Of a stretch of DNA of 64,000 bases, positions 44,474 through 58,300 are shown piece after piece. Positions within the stretch are counted from its first letter, which is position 1, and each line of letters starts with the position of its first letter. The position numbers and the translations under genes are program-made. The notes beneath the pieces were generated by a model that saw only the letters and a program-made list of their open reading frames with translations, was not told where the DNA came from and did not search any database. Source of the DNA: Batillaria attramentaria (Eukaryota; Mollusca; Gastropoda; Batillariidae); the NCBI GenBank assembly GCA_018292915.2, contig JACVVK020000039.1, positions 957,501-1,021,500 on the forward strand. Reading direction: 5' to 3'.

Positions 44474-44686
44474 CAATGTGTCATTTTAAATTTCATCTTA
44501 GAATACGTTTCATGCATATTTTGACCTCGGAGATTTCCAATTCAAAATCTGACCAAACGGTTCCAACCGTCTCTCCACTGAGCGTCAGATTTGCCGGAAA
44601 TTGAAGTTTTTGAGGGGTTTCTGACTCAGTCAAAATCTGTCTGTTGAAATGTTGCACTCTAAGATGAAATTTGAAATGCCACATTG
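44474..44686. mobile_element. MITE-like fold-back element, about 213 bp
   Basis: CAATGTGTCATTTTAAATTT at the left edge and the reverse complement of the right edge, CAATGTGGCATTTCAAATTT, start inverted arms of about 40 bases that continue through CATCTTAGA. The interior is also partly self-complementary. Edges are estimated from where pairing stops. Confidence 0.65.
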
Positions 44687-44947
44687 TACCGCCAGGACCG
44701 CAATAACAAGTGTCATCAGTTGTGCATCACCTTCGGCTTGTCACTGGACGCCACAGAATTCGTGTAAACTGGGGAATACTATTTTCAATTTGTGGTTAGC
44801 TAAATCACGGGTAAAGTGTGCGTCTACACGTGTACTTTCTGTCAATACCGTGACAGCAGTAACATGCCATATATTATAACAGTTTGGAAGATGCAACATG
44901 AAATACCGGGAAAGATGTGTAACGAGAAAATGGCAGGCCTATGACGC

Positions 44948-44948
<1 letters not shown>

Positions 44949-45027
<79 letters not shown>
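44949..45027. repeat. (CA)n microsatellite
   Basis: Uninterrupted CA tract of about 78 bases. Confidence 0.95.
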
Positions 45028-45104
45028 GTAATATACATGTACAACATGTACAGCTCTCAGCATTGTTTTGCTTGTCAGGGCTCTCCTTCGCTGACTGGCA
45101 GCAA

Positions 45105-45283
45105 AGGAAGCCAGGGTAGCCGAATGGTAGAGCGTTGGACTCTAAATGCTCGGGTCGTGAGTTCGAATCCCGGCTGGGGCCAAATAGTTGTGCTGGCCTT
45201 TTTCTCGTTGCCCCTTCTTTGGTATCACCCACACGTGGTGGAAAAGGACGTTAAACTCCTAAACACCCGTCCACCCACCCACC
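45105..45283 (+). mobile_element. SINE family A copy with 14-bp target duplication
   Basis: Full-length copy: head with A-box GTAGCCGAATGG and B-box GAGTTCGAATCCC, body ending GTGGAAAAGGACGTTAAAC, tail of CCCACC units. CTGACTGGCAGCAA flanks it at 45091-45104 and 45284-45297, a perfect 14-bp duplication. Confidence 0.92.
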
Positions 45284-46629
45284 CTGACTGGCAGCAACAG
45301 GTTCCTGAGAAGCGTTTACCGTCGTCTTTGGGTCATGACTGAAGACAGGGTCTAAAAACAAACAAACAAACAAACAACAACTACAAACAAACGAACGAAC
45401 GAACAAACAAACAAGTACGTGGTGCTGTAATCACTATCAAAGTCTCCTAATAAATTTGGTGGGATAAAGTCGCCCAGCCACGCCTGACTGAGAAACTTAA
45501 AAAAAAAAACCCAGAAAAAACAGCAACAACAAGAATAACAGAAACCTGGTGGGGTTTTGCAAAATGCAAAAACCTTAAGTGTAGGCAACTCTATGACACA
45601 CTCTGACACACTCTGACACAACCATTACTATTCACCAGTGTCATGAATGCTAGACTGCTTTCATCGTGGTTGCAATGACACTGTGTCGTATTTTTTTCTG
45701 TCTTACTTATCAGCTGCAATAATAATAATGTCTCGTATTTCTTTCTGTCACACGCATTTCAACGTTATCATTATCTACTGTAAAATATACAAACACCACT
45801 GAACTACCTTTCTGTTTACAAAAAAAAAAGAGAGAAGAAAACACAACAAGAAGAACGACAACAAAATCCAGTGAATTTTGATTATCGAGCGATGAAATGT
45901 CGAGATCTGAAACTGTGAAATTAAAAATCTTTCTATAAAAAGTAACATCGACAGCTCCTCGTTTGCAGAGCTCTGCAAACAGTGATTTCACAGTCCTATG
46001 CACAGCACAGAATGACAGTATTAAGTTAAGCTACGTCAGACGTGACGATTTTCCACACCAATCAGCGGCAAAATGCCAATAAATCACTAAAGCGCCCCGC
46101 CGTCGGCTCGCCAGAGAATAGAACACGGTCCTGTTTTTTCCTCGCCACGCCAGTTAATCGCCGCTGACCGCGCGCTATCGCTCTCTGTGTATTGTCCAAC
46201 ACCAGGACGGCGCAGTCCGCTCAGTGCACGCTCCTAGCGTGTGAACAGAAAAGCCGTTCGGCCAGCGTGCGAGGACTGCGCAAGCTGGCAGCGTGTGCCG
46301 CAGCCCTAATACTTCAACTATTCTACACGGGGAACTAAATGTGAACGCGTTCACCCACTCTCAACTACCAGCGCACAAATAATAGTCCTTCAAAAACAAC
46401 TCTCAAGGAAACTTCTCACCACAAAATGGACGTTTACATATTTACATGTGATTATCTGCCTAATTCTTATACATGAACAGGTTTCCAGTGCACTCCTAGA
46501 TAAGTCTACCGTAGTCACACACAGACACACTCTCTTTGTCCAGTCTCCATCTCATGCAAAGGATTTCGGTTTCTAAGTCCAGTTCAGGCCTACCTACAGT
46601 GTTACGTATCGACAGCCCACCGAGCGCAG

Positions 46630-46692
46630 TCCTATGTGTTCATAGTCCTACGTGTTCATAGTCCTACGTGTTCATAGTCCTACGTGTTCATA
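46630..46692. repeat. 16-bp minisatellite, about 4 copies
   Basis: Unit TCCTACGTGTTCATAG repeated about four times, the first copy with one change. Confidence 0.85.
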
Positions 46693-46714
46693 GAACTTTC
46701 TTTGTGTTGACACT

Positions 46715-47217
46715 ACTGCAGGCAAGTGTCTCTGCAATGCCGAAGTACCGATGCATCGCCCACAGTTCCGTTGCCATATTCAATACATTTGCTACCGAAT
46801 CAACAGTCTTAGGTACCGGTAGTCCAGTTCAACGTGTGGACAGTCCTACAGTCGATAGTCAGTCCTACATGTCGAGGGTATACTTGTAACGGGTAAGTGT
46901 CTGCAGCGCCTCCATATGGATAATTACAGCGCGCACTGTTCCTTTGTGACATTCCACACGTTTGCTGGCGGATCAACAGTCCTGCTTTATCATATGGTAG
47001 TCCAATCCTACGTGTTGACAGTCCCTGACAGTCGATAGTCCTACATGTCGAGCGTATGGTTGGTAGGCGTCTCTGCAACGCCTAAGTATGGATAGTTACA
47101 TCGCCCACTATGCCGTTACGTACTCAACACGTTTAAAACCGGATCCACTATCCTACGTATCGATACGTTTCGATAGTACATGTACTATGTGTCGACCGTA
47201 CTGCAGGTATGTGTCTC
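46715..47217. repeat. Diverged 170-bp tandem repeat, 3 copies
   Basis: Copies begin near 46724 (AAGTGTCTCTGCAATGCC), 46894 (AAGTGTCTGCAGCGCC) and 47065 (AGGCGTCTCTGCAACGCC), each followed by a GGAT-TTACA-CGC block, a CAACAGT/CCACTAT block and CCTAC-TG-GTCGA. Old satellite-like structure. Confidence 0.65.
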
Positions 47218-47716
47218 CTTTCCCAGCCTGTGCTCTTTCAGTAGGTGCCAGTTCACCTAACTTTGCCCATACCCAAAGGAACCATATTATTGTCTTCAAC
47301 GTATGTGTGATACCCTTCGTATAACCTTTCACTATCAGTTTTATTTCCTCACGTTTTGAACAGGCCTTTTGGTAGTTCCTCTTGTCTTTGAAATCATCCT
47401 TGTGCATCAGTCAGGCGGGCACCTCTTTTTTTTTTTTTTTTTTTTTTTTTTAGCACGCTGTGTGTCTTTCAGTAAGTGTTACACTCTCATCTTCCCTTCC
47501 AGTCAAACCTGCCTAGTCGGACTCGTCGATAAGGCGACCACCTCTATAATCTATCACCTTATTGGTCTTCATCTGCTTTACCAAGCGTTTGGTCTTTCAG
47601 CGGTTACCGTATGAGTTGTCTCCTGTTGTCCCTGAAGAGGACGTAGCCAAACCGTTGAGTTTTCTCCCATTCCACTGATTCCAAGTGGGTCATGGACTCT
47701 CGCGAATTATTTTCCT

Positions 47717-48191
47717 TCAGTAGGTGTTACACTTCCGGGCGTCTGCCGAGGAGACGATCAACGACTCGTCCATTTCAAACTCCTCCATAGTGGAGAGTCG
47801 CTGTCGGTAGTTGTAGCCATGTTTCTTGCTGCCTGGACCAGACGCTCCGCCCACACTGCCCTCACTGGGCAACATCCCAAACCGGTCACCATCTTGCGCC
47901 TGGTGTGTACAGAGAAACAGCTGAACGTTAGACATTGCAACTGGATAGGGTAGGGAATGTGAATCGGGGAGTGGGGGGGGGGGGGGGGGGGGGGGGGGTG
48001 GGGGTGGGGGAGGGGGGAGTGGAGGAGGGGATGGAGGTCTTGTGTTTGGTGGTTTTTTTTTGGTGTGCGATGGTGGTGGTGGTGGTGGTAGTTTTTGTTG
48101 TTGGCATGTTCATTTTTTTCATTGTTTTGTTTCTGCATGCTAATTTGTTTTTGTTTTCATATATGTTTTTGGGTTTTATTTTGATTTGTTG

Positions 48192-48223
<32 letters not shown>

Positions 48224-49081
48224 GGTTGTGTTTTGTTGTTCTGGGTTTTTGGGTTTTGTTTTATTTTGTTTTGTTTGTCTTTTCGCTTTTGTTTTGTTGC
48301 TGTTGTTGTTTGTTTGTTTGGGGGGGGGGGCACATATCCCTGATGCTCATACATGTATTTGTAATAGGTGACCGTGTAGAAAGTGCCTGGGCAAAAAAAT
48401 GATGTAAACAAGAACATTGTCAGACCAGGATCCACGGCCCACCAGACCATCCTAGTATCCATGTTCTCTGTCCCTCTGCTCATCCCTAGACCCCCCCCCC
48501 CCCCCACACACACACACACACCTCCCCCCCCTCCTTCCCCCGGACCATCCCACTCTCTTTCCGGCATTACCCGTGTTCAACCCTAGACTAAGACCAACGG
48601 GCGATAGAGATCGCGAACTATCGAATCTGTCGCGGGAAGATCCTGTAGCAATCGATGACATTCAAATGTCCCCATTAGTGACCCCTGGCGTGCAGTATTT
48701 GGCATCACCCGTACTGGCAGACACGGAGACAGGCTGTTACTCACTCTCTATAAACAACTTACTGTCAGGCCTGTCTTAGCAGACCAACCAAGGGACCTGG
48801 GAACAGTGGCCTTCTTACACAGGTAGAAACGGAGTGTGGGTGGTGGGCGGAGAGAGGGTTGGGAGGTGCAGAAGGTGGGTGGGTTGCTGAGTTGGCACAA
48901 ACCACGGGGGTGTGAATCAAATTCAGTGGACGGACGTTTTCAATTCAATTCAATTCAATTCAATTCAATTCAATAATTCTTTATTGTCCTCAAGAGGAGG
49001 CAATTCTGTTGCGGCGTAAAAACAGACAACCACATACACAATATAACATGTCCCAATAGTTAAATATGTAATCTCACAACG

Positions 49082-49172
<91 letters not shown>

Positions 49173-50507
49173 GTGTGCTATGCAGCTCCAAATCACAGCA
49201 CCTCCATTCAGTGAGATCCGAAGCCATAGCAACGCGTGTTTGTGTGGGGGTTTTCCACCCCCCCCCCCCAAAAAAAAAAAATAAAAAAAAATAAATAAAA
49301 TAAAAAATAAAAATAAAAATAAAAATAAAATAAAATAAAATAAAATAAAATAAAATAAAATAAATAAATTAAAGTGCCGTAGCACCAGAAAAACGCTGTG
49401 AATATTTTGCTGTCGGTTAGAAACACTGAAAAAGGCCGTTTATCAACAAGAGACCGACTTGCACGAGTTTCGCGCGGTAGAGAGGTTTTGGCTGCTTACG
49501 ATTCACGCTTGCAGTGCACGGATCGACCTACTTGCACGTCGTGATTATCAACCGTGGTAGAGATGAGATGAGAGACGAACTCATCGCGTGCAGTTTTCTG
49601 AAGCTCCTGTGGACTTAAAAACATTCCTCCTCTCTGTGTGTAGCACTCGATACATTACTTACACTCACCCCAAAGTCTGGCCAGGGCGGGGGGAAGGCGT
49701 GTGACGGGGACGGTTGGTTGGACAGGGAGGCGGTGGACAGCGGTCTCATGGTGGACGACACGCTGGCTGTGGACATCTTGGACGACATGGACAACGTCCG
49801 GCGCCGGAACGGCCTCTGGCGGTCACTGTCCGAGTCCATGAGTTCGTCCTGTACGACATGGGAGAATATCATAGATGAATGACTCTTACACAGCTCTTAC
49901 TGTAGACCAGGGCCCGTATGTAAAACTCGAGGTAGATTTACCCCACGGCTACGGGCCTTACCCAGACTGGGACAAAAGAAACCCAAAAGCAAAATTAAAT
50001 AAAAGAGGAAGCGAAGAAAGGAAGAAAAAAATCCTTCTATAACGGCTCAGGCACCTTGCTGGAATGGGCCCGCTTCCTGATTAAAAAAAACAAAAAACCC
50101 TCGTTTAGCTAGTTTAGTTCGAGGTTAGACTTTAATCCGGGGCTAAACCTCCTAACCTCGACTTTTACATGCGGGCCCTGAGCGATAAAATCTGCGTATT
50201 GCATGTCGTGACTTGAGGGATATAGCTTCACACTTTCAGTCGATGCATGTTCAGGTTGTGATCTGCAAAACAAGAAGGTGACGCTTACGTAAATTATTTA
50301 TCGCACCGGCAGTAGAGTGATCAACCAACCCTAAAAACAGATTCTGCGCTGTTGTCTTGGCAACGCTGCTCGCTGTGAAATCTTTCTTTTCTTTTTCGAA
50401 TTCTTTCCAGGCTGCAACACACGTAGTTTGCATGCGAATAATTATGATGATATCCCCAGCCATCTTTGTCTTGAGCGGCATACTCTAGAATGGGATGTAT
50501 TTCAGGT

Positions 50508-50563
<56 letters not shown>

Positions 50564-53500
50564 CACTCCATACCTTCATACCCTTACTTTCACTAACCCT
50601 ACCACGGGGGTTAAACAAGTTGACCGCGGACAAACGAAGTGTCGCCCTCGATTTAAAAGTTTCGATTCCTCTCAAATAAAGTCATATTTCTGAAATCTGA
50701 GCATGCGCGGGTGTGTGCCCTGTCGTGGTGTGTTCACACAGCTAGATGGATGCTCGATAATGGCCCCTTTGTAACGAAAAACCGAAATCCGACGAACACA
50801 CGAAAATTCCACTCAAATTAAAAAAACAAAAAAGACCGGCCCCCGAAGTGTAGTGGTTAGCACTTCGGACCACGGACCGGGAGACCCGGGTTCGAATCCC
50901 AGCCGAGACAAGCGGGATTTTTCCTACCTAGGTCGGCTCCTACCCAGAGCGGGTGTGCTATGGGCCCAATGGGGAGGCTGTTGCCACACAGCCGAGCTTC
51001 ACCCACTTCACGGGTGCGACTTTGGGGGTGCTTCCCTTGGTATGACACGTCTTATGATGTGGATGATTACACGGCCGGCACCGCAGGTGCCGTAGTTCCC
51101 GGGCCTGGTGAACGCCAGGATATTTATGACAGGAAGCGTGGAATGCGGCCCTGTCCCGCAGTCCCAAACCACATGGACCTCCATAGCATCATCTTACCAT
51201 CATCCTCATCTCCATCATCATGCATAATAAAAATTGCCCCAGCCCTCCGTGGATTCCACCCATGACCTGGGAGGAACACCACTGGAGCTGGCAAAAAGAG
51301 TTGGGGCAGCAAAAAAAAAAAAAAAAAAAGACAAAGTGCCATTTCTGGAGAAAAACAAACAAATATGATTGTTACTGTTTGGACAAACGACGTGCCACTT
51401 CGACTGACTCGAGTGCTCGATACTGTTCCGCTTGTTCAGGTTACACAACACTCACAGCTAATTCCGCTAAATATAGTACAGAAGTTTTGCCCCGTTTTAA
51501 ATTTGTGTGCAGAGTAAAACATGGCAATCTGGGAGTGTTTGTTGGCTTTGTAAATAAGTTTCATGCCAGGTAATCGTAAAAACAGGGAAACTGAGCCTGG
51601 CATGTGGACTATTTGTATTCATGCGCGGCTGGCACAAGAGCCAGCAGACGACAGAGGAATGAGGGGGTATGTGGTCGCTGCTAGCATTGCAAAAAAACTG
51701 AATAATGGAATTTGTTGAAATTTACTCTAACATGACTCTTTGGCTGCTGGAGTTTTGTGATTTTCTAGGTGAATTTTAAAGCATTTCTAGGGTGCCATAC
51801 GCAGCGTCATGTTTAATAGGAAGATATACCACTTTCTCTGAAATCCGTATCTCTAGGGGGAGCCGGGGTGGCCGAATGGTAGAGCGCTGGACTTTCAATG
51901 CTCGGGTCGTGAGTTCGAATCCCGGCTGGGGCCAAATATTTTTGCTGGCCGTTTTCTCGTTCGCCCCGTCTTTGATATCACCCTTATGTGGTGGAAAAGG
52001 ACGTTAAACTCCCAAACACCCACCCCGCCCCGTCTCTCTAGCCTCACGTACCTCCTCGGAGAGGATGACGGCGTTCTCGGCCTCGGCTGCCCGGCGTTTC
52101 CTGAGGTACATGAGTAGTTCTCGGGACCTCTCCTTCAGCTGCTCGATCCGCTGACACAGGTGCGTGTCGTTGGCCGTCAGGCGGTGTGAGGAGCCGGCCT
52201 CCAGCTGCAGCTTCATGTCGTGCAGTTCTTGCTGCACAAGCGCCATCTGGAGCTGAATCTGCAGACGTGTGTGCATTTCATTGGTCAGTCGGTGCGTAAA
52301 GTCTTTATGTTCGTAGTGAGGCCTGAGGGGAAAAAAACCTGCCGCTTACAAAGCCCTAAATTTGTTTGCCAAATAAATAGGTTTGTTTTTGGCCACTGCG
52401 TCCATTTTCGTGATTTTGAAGCTTTTAACAGTAGAGGAACATGACTTTCTTTGACCTCACGCTTCCATACCTGTACTACACGTTGATACGACCAAGTCGC
52501 CATGCGACAATGTTTCTTTTTCTTCCACGCCACTGACTACTGCCCGTGATTCGTCAGAGAGATGGACGTGGGAATTTTAGTGAGTACATTTGGTATTTGT
52601 GCGTGAGTGTGTCCACGAGGGCGGAACAAGCACCGGAAACGAGTGTGTACGTGGTTTTGACCCGATTTGGAAAGGAGAAATCCTATCAAATTCCTGCATA
52701 CCAGGGAGTCGAACCAGGCAGCTCAGGATTCGCCGGCGGATGCTTAAACCACTAGAACAAATCTCCTGCAACTTTGAATACAGCGTAAGCGGAGCGAAGA
52801 AAATCTGTCCCAGCGGCATGTCACGTCACATTTATCACGACCTCTGCAGTGAATAAACCAATGCAGCAAATACGGCTGTTGGACTAGGCGAGATGAAAAC
52901 AGAAGCATGTACGTCTTACACAAGTTTTTTTTTCTCTCTCTCCCTCTCCCAGCACGGTCGGTGTCACCATAGAAATCCAATTCAGCCAAACAAAATGCAA
53001 TTTCATTCCCAGACAAAATGCAATTTTCACGTTCTGCCCTATGGGAATAAAACCAGCGAGACAACCCCTAACCCACACCACCCACACACTCGGGAGAAAG
53101 TCTGAAAAAAATGGAGGGGGGGGGGGAGTTGGTGTCCCTTCGTCCGTTTGAATGGGGTTCTCTCGGCAAAGGAAAGCAGATGGACAGGCAATTTCCTCCA
53201 GCTCCCAAGGAACCCTGCTGACAAAAACTCTACGGTTTCCGTGTCTCGACCAGTTACGATAACACAGGCCAGCCTACTGTTATGAATAATATTAATTGTG
53301 TGGGTACGCTGATCAGTGAGCTGTCTCTCTTCTGTCAAAACTGAAAGATAGCTTCTCTGGGAAGATCCACAACGGCAGTGGCATACAGACAGCGCCAGTG
53401 TCTTCTACAACTGTCACGTTTCTATGAGTCTGTTTACACGGGTTGAACCCGATTTTACCTCGACTCGGGTTGGACTCGGGTCAATAGTACACCGTTTACA

Positions 53501-54524
53501 CTACATTTTCTGCAAGTTTAACCTTGACAGTGACGTAGGAAAACTTACGTCATACCCGCCCGCCGTCATGCCTTGACGAAAACATCATATCATGACGCTG
53601 GTCCGTAGCTTTTAACCCGGGCTGGTTAAATGTAAACGCACCAACCCGCGATCAACCCAGTAGAACTGACAAGTAGAAACAGCCTCTAAATTGAAATTGA
53701 TTATGTACTGCACTGGGTGAACAAACAGAGAAGCATGCACGCGCTGTAGACTTGAAATGGTGGCGGATTTCGAATAACAGCATGCGTGTCGAGCGGAGGG
53801 GAAAATGCACACTTACGAAACTCTGTGGCCTGTTTGCCGAAAGAGGTAATCAATACTCCATTTGGACAGGGAGACCATTTTGTTCACTTTGCGGCTTCCG
53901 GTATTATAGAAATACGTCTTTCTTTGAATGTGAGTTCTTCCTGTATTCACGTGGTCGTAAATAAGTTTGTATATGGACCAGCCTGTCAGCGCCTTCTCCA
54001 GTAAAAGCAAGACACTGACGCAGACACGGACGGAAATTAAGGAAGAAAAGGTTGCGGTAGTGAATGATAGTGGAAAATGCTGGAAAATGATGATGCTGAC
54101 AGAGTCACCTGTTCTGACGTCAGATCGTCCAGTGTGTAGCTTGACAGCATGTGCATGGACTCCATCCGGGAACTTAGCTGCTCCCCCGGGATCCGCCTGT
54201 GGGCCAGCAGTTTCGACATCGTCTCCAGCTGTCGACAGTCACAATAAGTTAATAACTAACACTGGAAGAGAGGATTCCAGTCCGCTTTGCAACTTTTTTT
54301 GTTGTTTGTTTTTGTTTCAACATCATCATCGCCGCCATCATCATCATCATCATCGTCGTCGTTGTCGTCGTCAACACAGACGCAGTACTAATACTAATAA
54401 TATGAACAGACATTTCAACAGGTGCTTTGCCCAAATGTTTAGCTCAAAGCGTCATCGTCAACCACCCGCACCCACCAGCACGCTAAACAGCATCGACAGA
54501 TCTCGGTTACCTAGTGCAAAGAGC

Positions 54525-54606
<82 letters not shown>

Positions 54607-55281
54607 CCCGACACATCACTACACACAGCAGGACGTTGCCGACCTTGTAAATGAAGTCCCTGGTGAGAAGCTCCGGGTTGGGCAGCACGGCGCGGTCCGA
54701 TATGACGGCCATGCGCACCTGATCGGCGTAGGTGAGGAAAGATATGGTAATGGCCACGTGGTCTAGGGGAGGCACCCAGTACAGCATGCACTTGATCTCA
54801 CGCGAATCCAGCTTCAGGGAAGACTCCGGGCCAGCCAGGTTGGCCACCATGCACGTGCAACGACTACAACAGACAAAGGTCCCGATTTCAGGTCAGATAA
54901 CTCTTACAAGCCCAATCAAAAATTGCAATTTCTTCGAAATCTTCAGATGACTAGAAGCCACTTCATGCCACTATTATGCAATCTGCTGTTGTCTCCGGCC
55001 AAGCGGGGAGGGCATAAAAAGAGGCTTGAAGTGGCTCCAACTGGTGTTCAGTCGGTCGGTGGGTGGGTGTTTGGGAGTTTAACGTCCTTTTCCACCACAT
55101 AAGGGTGATATCAAAGACGGGGCAACGAGAAAAAGGCCAGCACAAATATCTGGCCCCAGCCGCGGATTGAACACACGACCCGAGCATTGAGAGTCCAACA
55201 CTCTACCATTCGGCCATCCCGGCTCCCCGTGTTCAGTGGCTTCTTCATTTTAGCCAGTCATATCATATAGTGGGCATGGGG

Positions 55282-55320
<39 letters not shown>

Positions 55321-58300
55321 CTAGCACTTGGGCTTTGTGTCACGGTATGCCTGTGACGTTCATTTGTGCCCGTCAGCTGTGCGACTCACTGCTGTCTTAC
55401 TGTCAGGAACATAATTATATATATATTATTTCGCCACGGTGTCAGTTAAGGTCAGACCAGGATTATTCAAGCGATACATCAGTCTGGCCTCTTCCTTCTT
55501 GGGGTGCAGCGTTTAAAAATACATTCCCCGATATCTGTTGTTGAAATATGTAGGGGTACATCAAGAGGATGGTGGTGGTTGGGGCGGAGGGGGGGGGGTG
55601 AGAGAAGGTTTGGCGACTGAGTTGCCAAACGCACTGTACTGCGTTTTGGCTCCACTTACCTGAACACAAACCTGTCTGTGCATGTATTTGTGCATGATTG
55701 TGTCTTAATGGTGTGATGATAGACCCCCCCCCCAAAAAAAAAAAAACCCTCAGAACGATCTTGGAGCCTAAAATCGTAACAAGGGGGCCTTAATAATAAT
55801 AATAATAATAATAACTGAGTGTTGTATAGGCGCTTTACCCAATTTCTTGAATTCGCTCAAAGCGCCGCGAACCGAACCCAACACGCACGCTCACGTGAAT
55901 CACACGCATACTCTCACACACTGGACATGAACACATTACAATCACGCTGTGCGAAGGGTCAGCTCAGATATTTCAGTTTTGGAATTTAGAATAGTATTTA
56001 TTCTAAAATTTTGTGGGCTGAACATTTCCAAAGCAGATGGGGAGGAAGCCGGAGTACCCGGAGAGAACCCCCGACGAAGGGCCCGAAACAACAAACAAAC
56101 AAACAAACAAACAAACAAACAAACAAACGAACAGCAGCAGCATCTACAACAACGATATGGACAACACCCTGTATATTCAAACGTGTGGAGGCGGTTCTAT
56201 AGGCGCACAACAACAACAAAAACAACAACAACAACAACCTGTACGTTCAGACCTGTAGATGCGGTTCCAGAGACGCTGGAAGGCGGAGACAGGCAGGACG
56301 CTGCACGTGAACCACTGGGCCCCGCTGATGATGGCGGCTTCGGGCGAAGATTTGAACTTCTCCAACTGCAGCTTCGTCTTCCATAATCTGGGGATCGAAC
56401 CCTCGGTATTGGTGGCAAGAGGCAGTACCGCCATGCTGTAATGGTTACCCACTTCCGCTACGCTCACCGGGTTACTTCCGGCGCCGCTGACAGTGCCCCC
56501 TGACGGGTAGTCGGACCGGAAGTCGACTGGCAGCGCGCAGTGGATGTTGTAGGGATGGGGAATCCCATTCACCTGCAACAAACCCGGCAATGTTAAGGGT
56601 AATTCTTGTTGTACCATCATGAATGTAGTTATGCGATCAGTTCCACTGAACCAAGCAACTGTTACAGTTCCATTGCACCAGTGAACTGTTTCCTTTGACT
56701 GTGTAACTATATCTGTTTGCGTAACCGGTCTGTCACAGTCAAGGCTACATCAAATCAGAGGGTTCCCCAGTCTGACTGGACTGAATCGTGTTCAGCTGGA
56801 CTGTTCGCATGTTCCCTTGGGATAGCTTTCGTTCCGATACCTATAATTTCAGTCTTTGCGGACCTGTCGGGGGACACAGACAACGCACAGCGACTTCGTT
56901 CGGGATTTCTAACGGTTGCAGTGTCACGGTAGGATCTTAAAGTTGTCCCACCTTTGATTCCAACCCAAGCTGCCACCTAACCAACACACAGTCAAAATCC
57001 CCGCCGCCCCACGACGCTCCAAACAGCCTTTGTGAATGTAGGAGTCTGGCTCAGGCCCACAGACGTAAAAAAGATCTGTCTTTTCTACGTCTGTGCTCAG
57101 GCCTCATGAGTCAGATGACGGGGACTATGCTAATGTAAATGATTACTGACCTGCATGTAGGTGCGCATGTTCCCCGCCACAACAGAGATAAGCAACTCGC
57201 TGAGCGTGCACCTTGCCACCTGCTTCACCCTCACGGCGGCGCTCAGACTGAACGGTTCCGACCACGCCACGGCCATCTCACCACACGGGTGAACATGACG
57301 CCCATGCAGCAGGTTGAAGTCGCTCTTCTTGAACAGGTAGCGCCGACAGAAGGTGATGGGCCCGAGAAAGAAGGCTTTTAGCGGGGACATGTTGGCCGCC
57401 TCCACTCCGAACCCCGCCTTGGGTTGAGACGTCTGCTGCGAGTCCACGATGGCGTTTTCCAGGATTCGAACCATGGACGCCCCGTCTGCCATGGCCAGGT
57501 GGACGCGGAACAGCAGTACGGTGTCTCGAGGCTCCCGGAAGTTGTGCATTACTTGTATCTCCCACAACGGGTGGTCAAGCGACAGGGGCTCTGACGCCAT
57601 TTTGGCCACGTGATCCTTACGACACAGGAAAGCAAAGTTTAAGTTACGTGTATCTCTTTGTGAAGTACGAAAATAGTAAGTTAGACATAATACTCTGTTT
57701 ATCCCTGGAGAGGGAAACAAAAAAGACACGACAGAACGCCTAAAATAAATTGATAAACTTACGAGTGAAACTGTTCCAAAACATAAGCTGGCTTATCAAA
57801 GGTGGAATAAGACCGTTTCAGAATACAACTAAAACACGCTTCCTCCACAACGACCACTGTGCCAGAAATTGATGAAGATTGCTTGGCACGGCTCTACCAT
57901 GAGTGCTTACGGTGCTGAGGGTGAGATTTTGAAACAAAGATTAACACAACAACAACAACAACAAAAACCATGCAGATCTATGGTTAAACGGTGACAGAAT
58001 ATTGCATCCTACGCCAGTACAGCATGATTACCTGTAGGTCCTCCAGGCTTTCAATGTAGCCAGGCATGTTGAAGACGTGGTTGTTGATGAAGAAGTTGTC
58101 GTCAGGCACCCAGGAGTACCCACAGCAGAATCCAACAACACGTTGTGTGAAGCGCGGGTACACGCGCCGCCCGTGCCTATTCTCTAACGACAGGAGTCTC
58201 GAGTCTAGGAGATGACGCAGTCTGTCCGTGCTCAGTCCACGCTGGAGCACTATGATGCTCTGAGCCACCGGGGCTAGCCTGCCCCCACCTCCACCCCCTT

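Larger units (their letters stand above)
43913..47330. other. Intergenic stretch between convergent genes
   Basis: The RWD-RING gene (plus) and the acyltransferase gene (minus) converge here. It holds a fold-back element (44474-44686), a long CA tract (44949-45027), a SINE A copy (45105-45283), CAAA repeats (45357-45412), a 16-bp minisatellite (about 46630-46692) and an old 170-bp duplication. No gene was found. Confidence 0.5.
47900..49668. other. Acyltransferase intron 7
   Basis: Holds a 26-base G run (47973-47998), GTT/TTTG-rich low-complexity sequence to 48330, a C-run with CA tract (48490-48520), AATTC repeats joined to a LINE-like 3' end on the minus strand (48940-49015), a long CA tract (49086-49168) and TAAAA repeats (49268-49365). 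An open plus-strand frame at 48573-48779 is not recognised. Confidence 0.5.

Noticed and set aside
48573..48779. 68-aa plus-strand frame with protein-like composition
   Set aside because: No recognised domain, no convincing splice partners, and it lies in an intron of a minus-strand gene; chance or an old remnant cannot be told apart.
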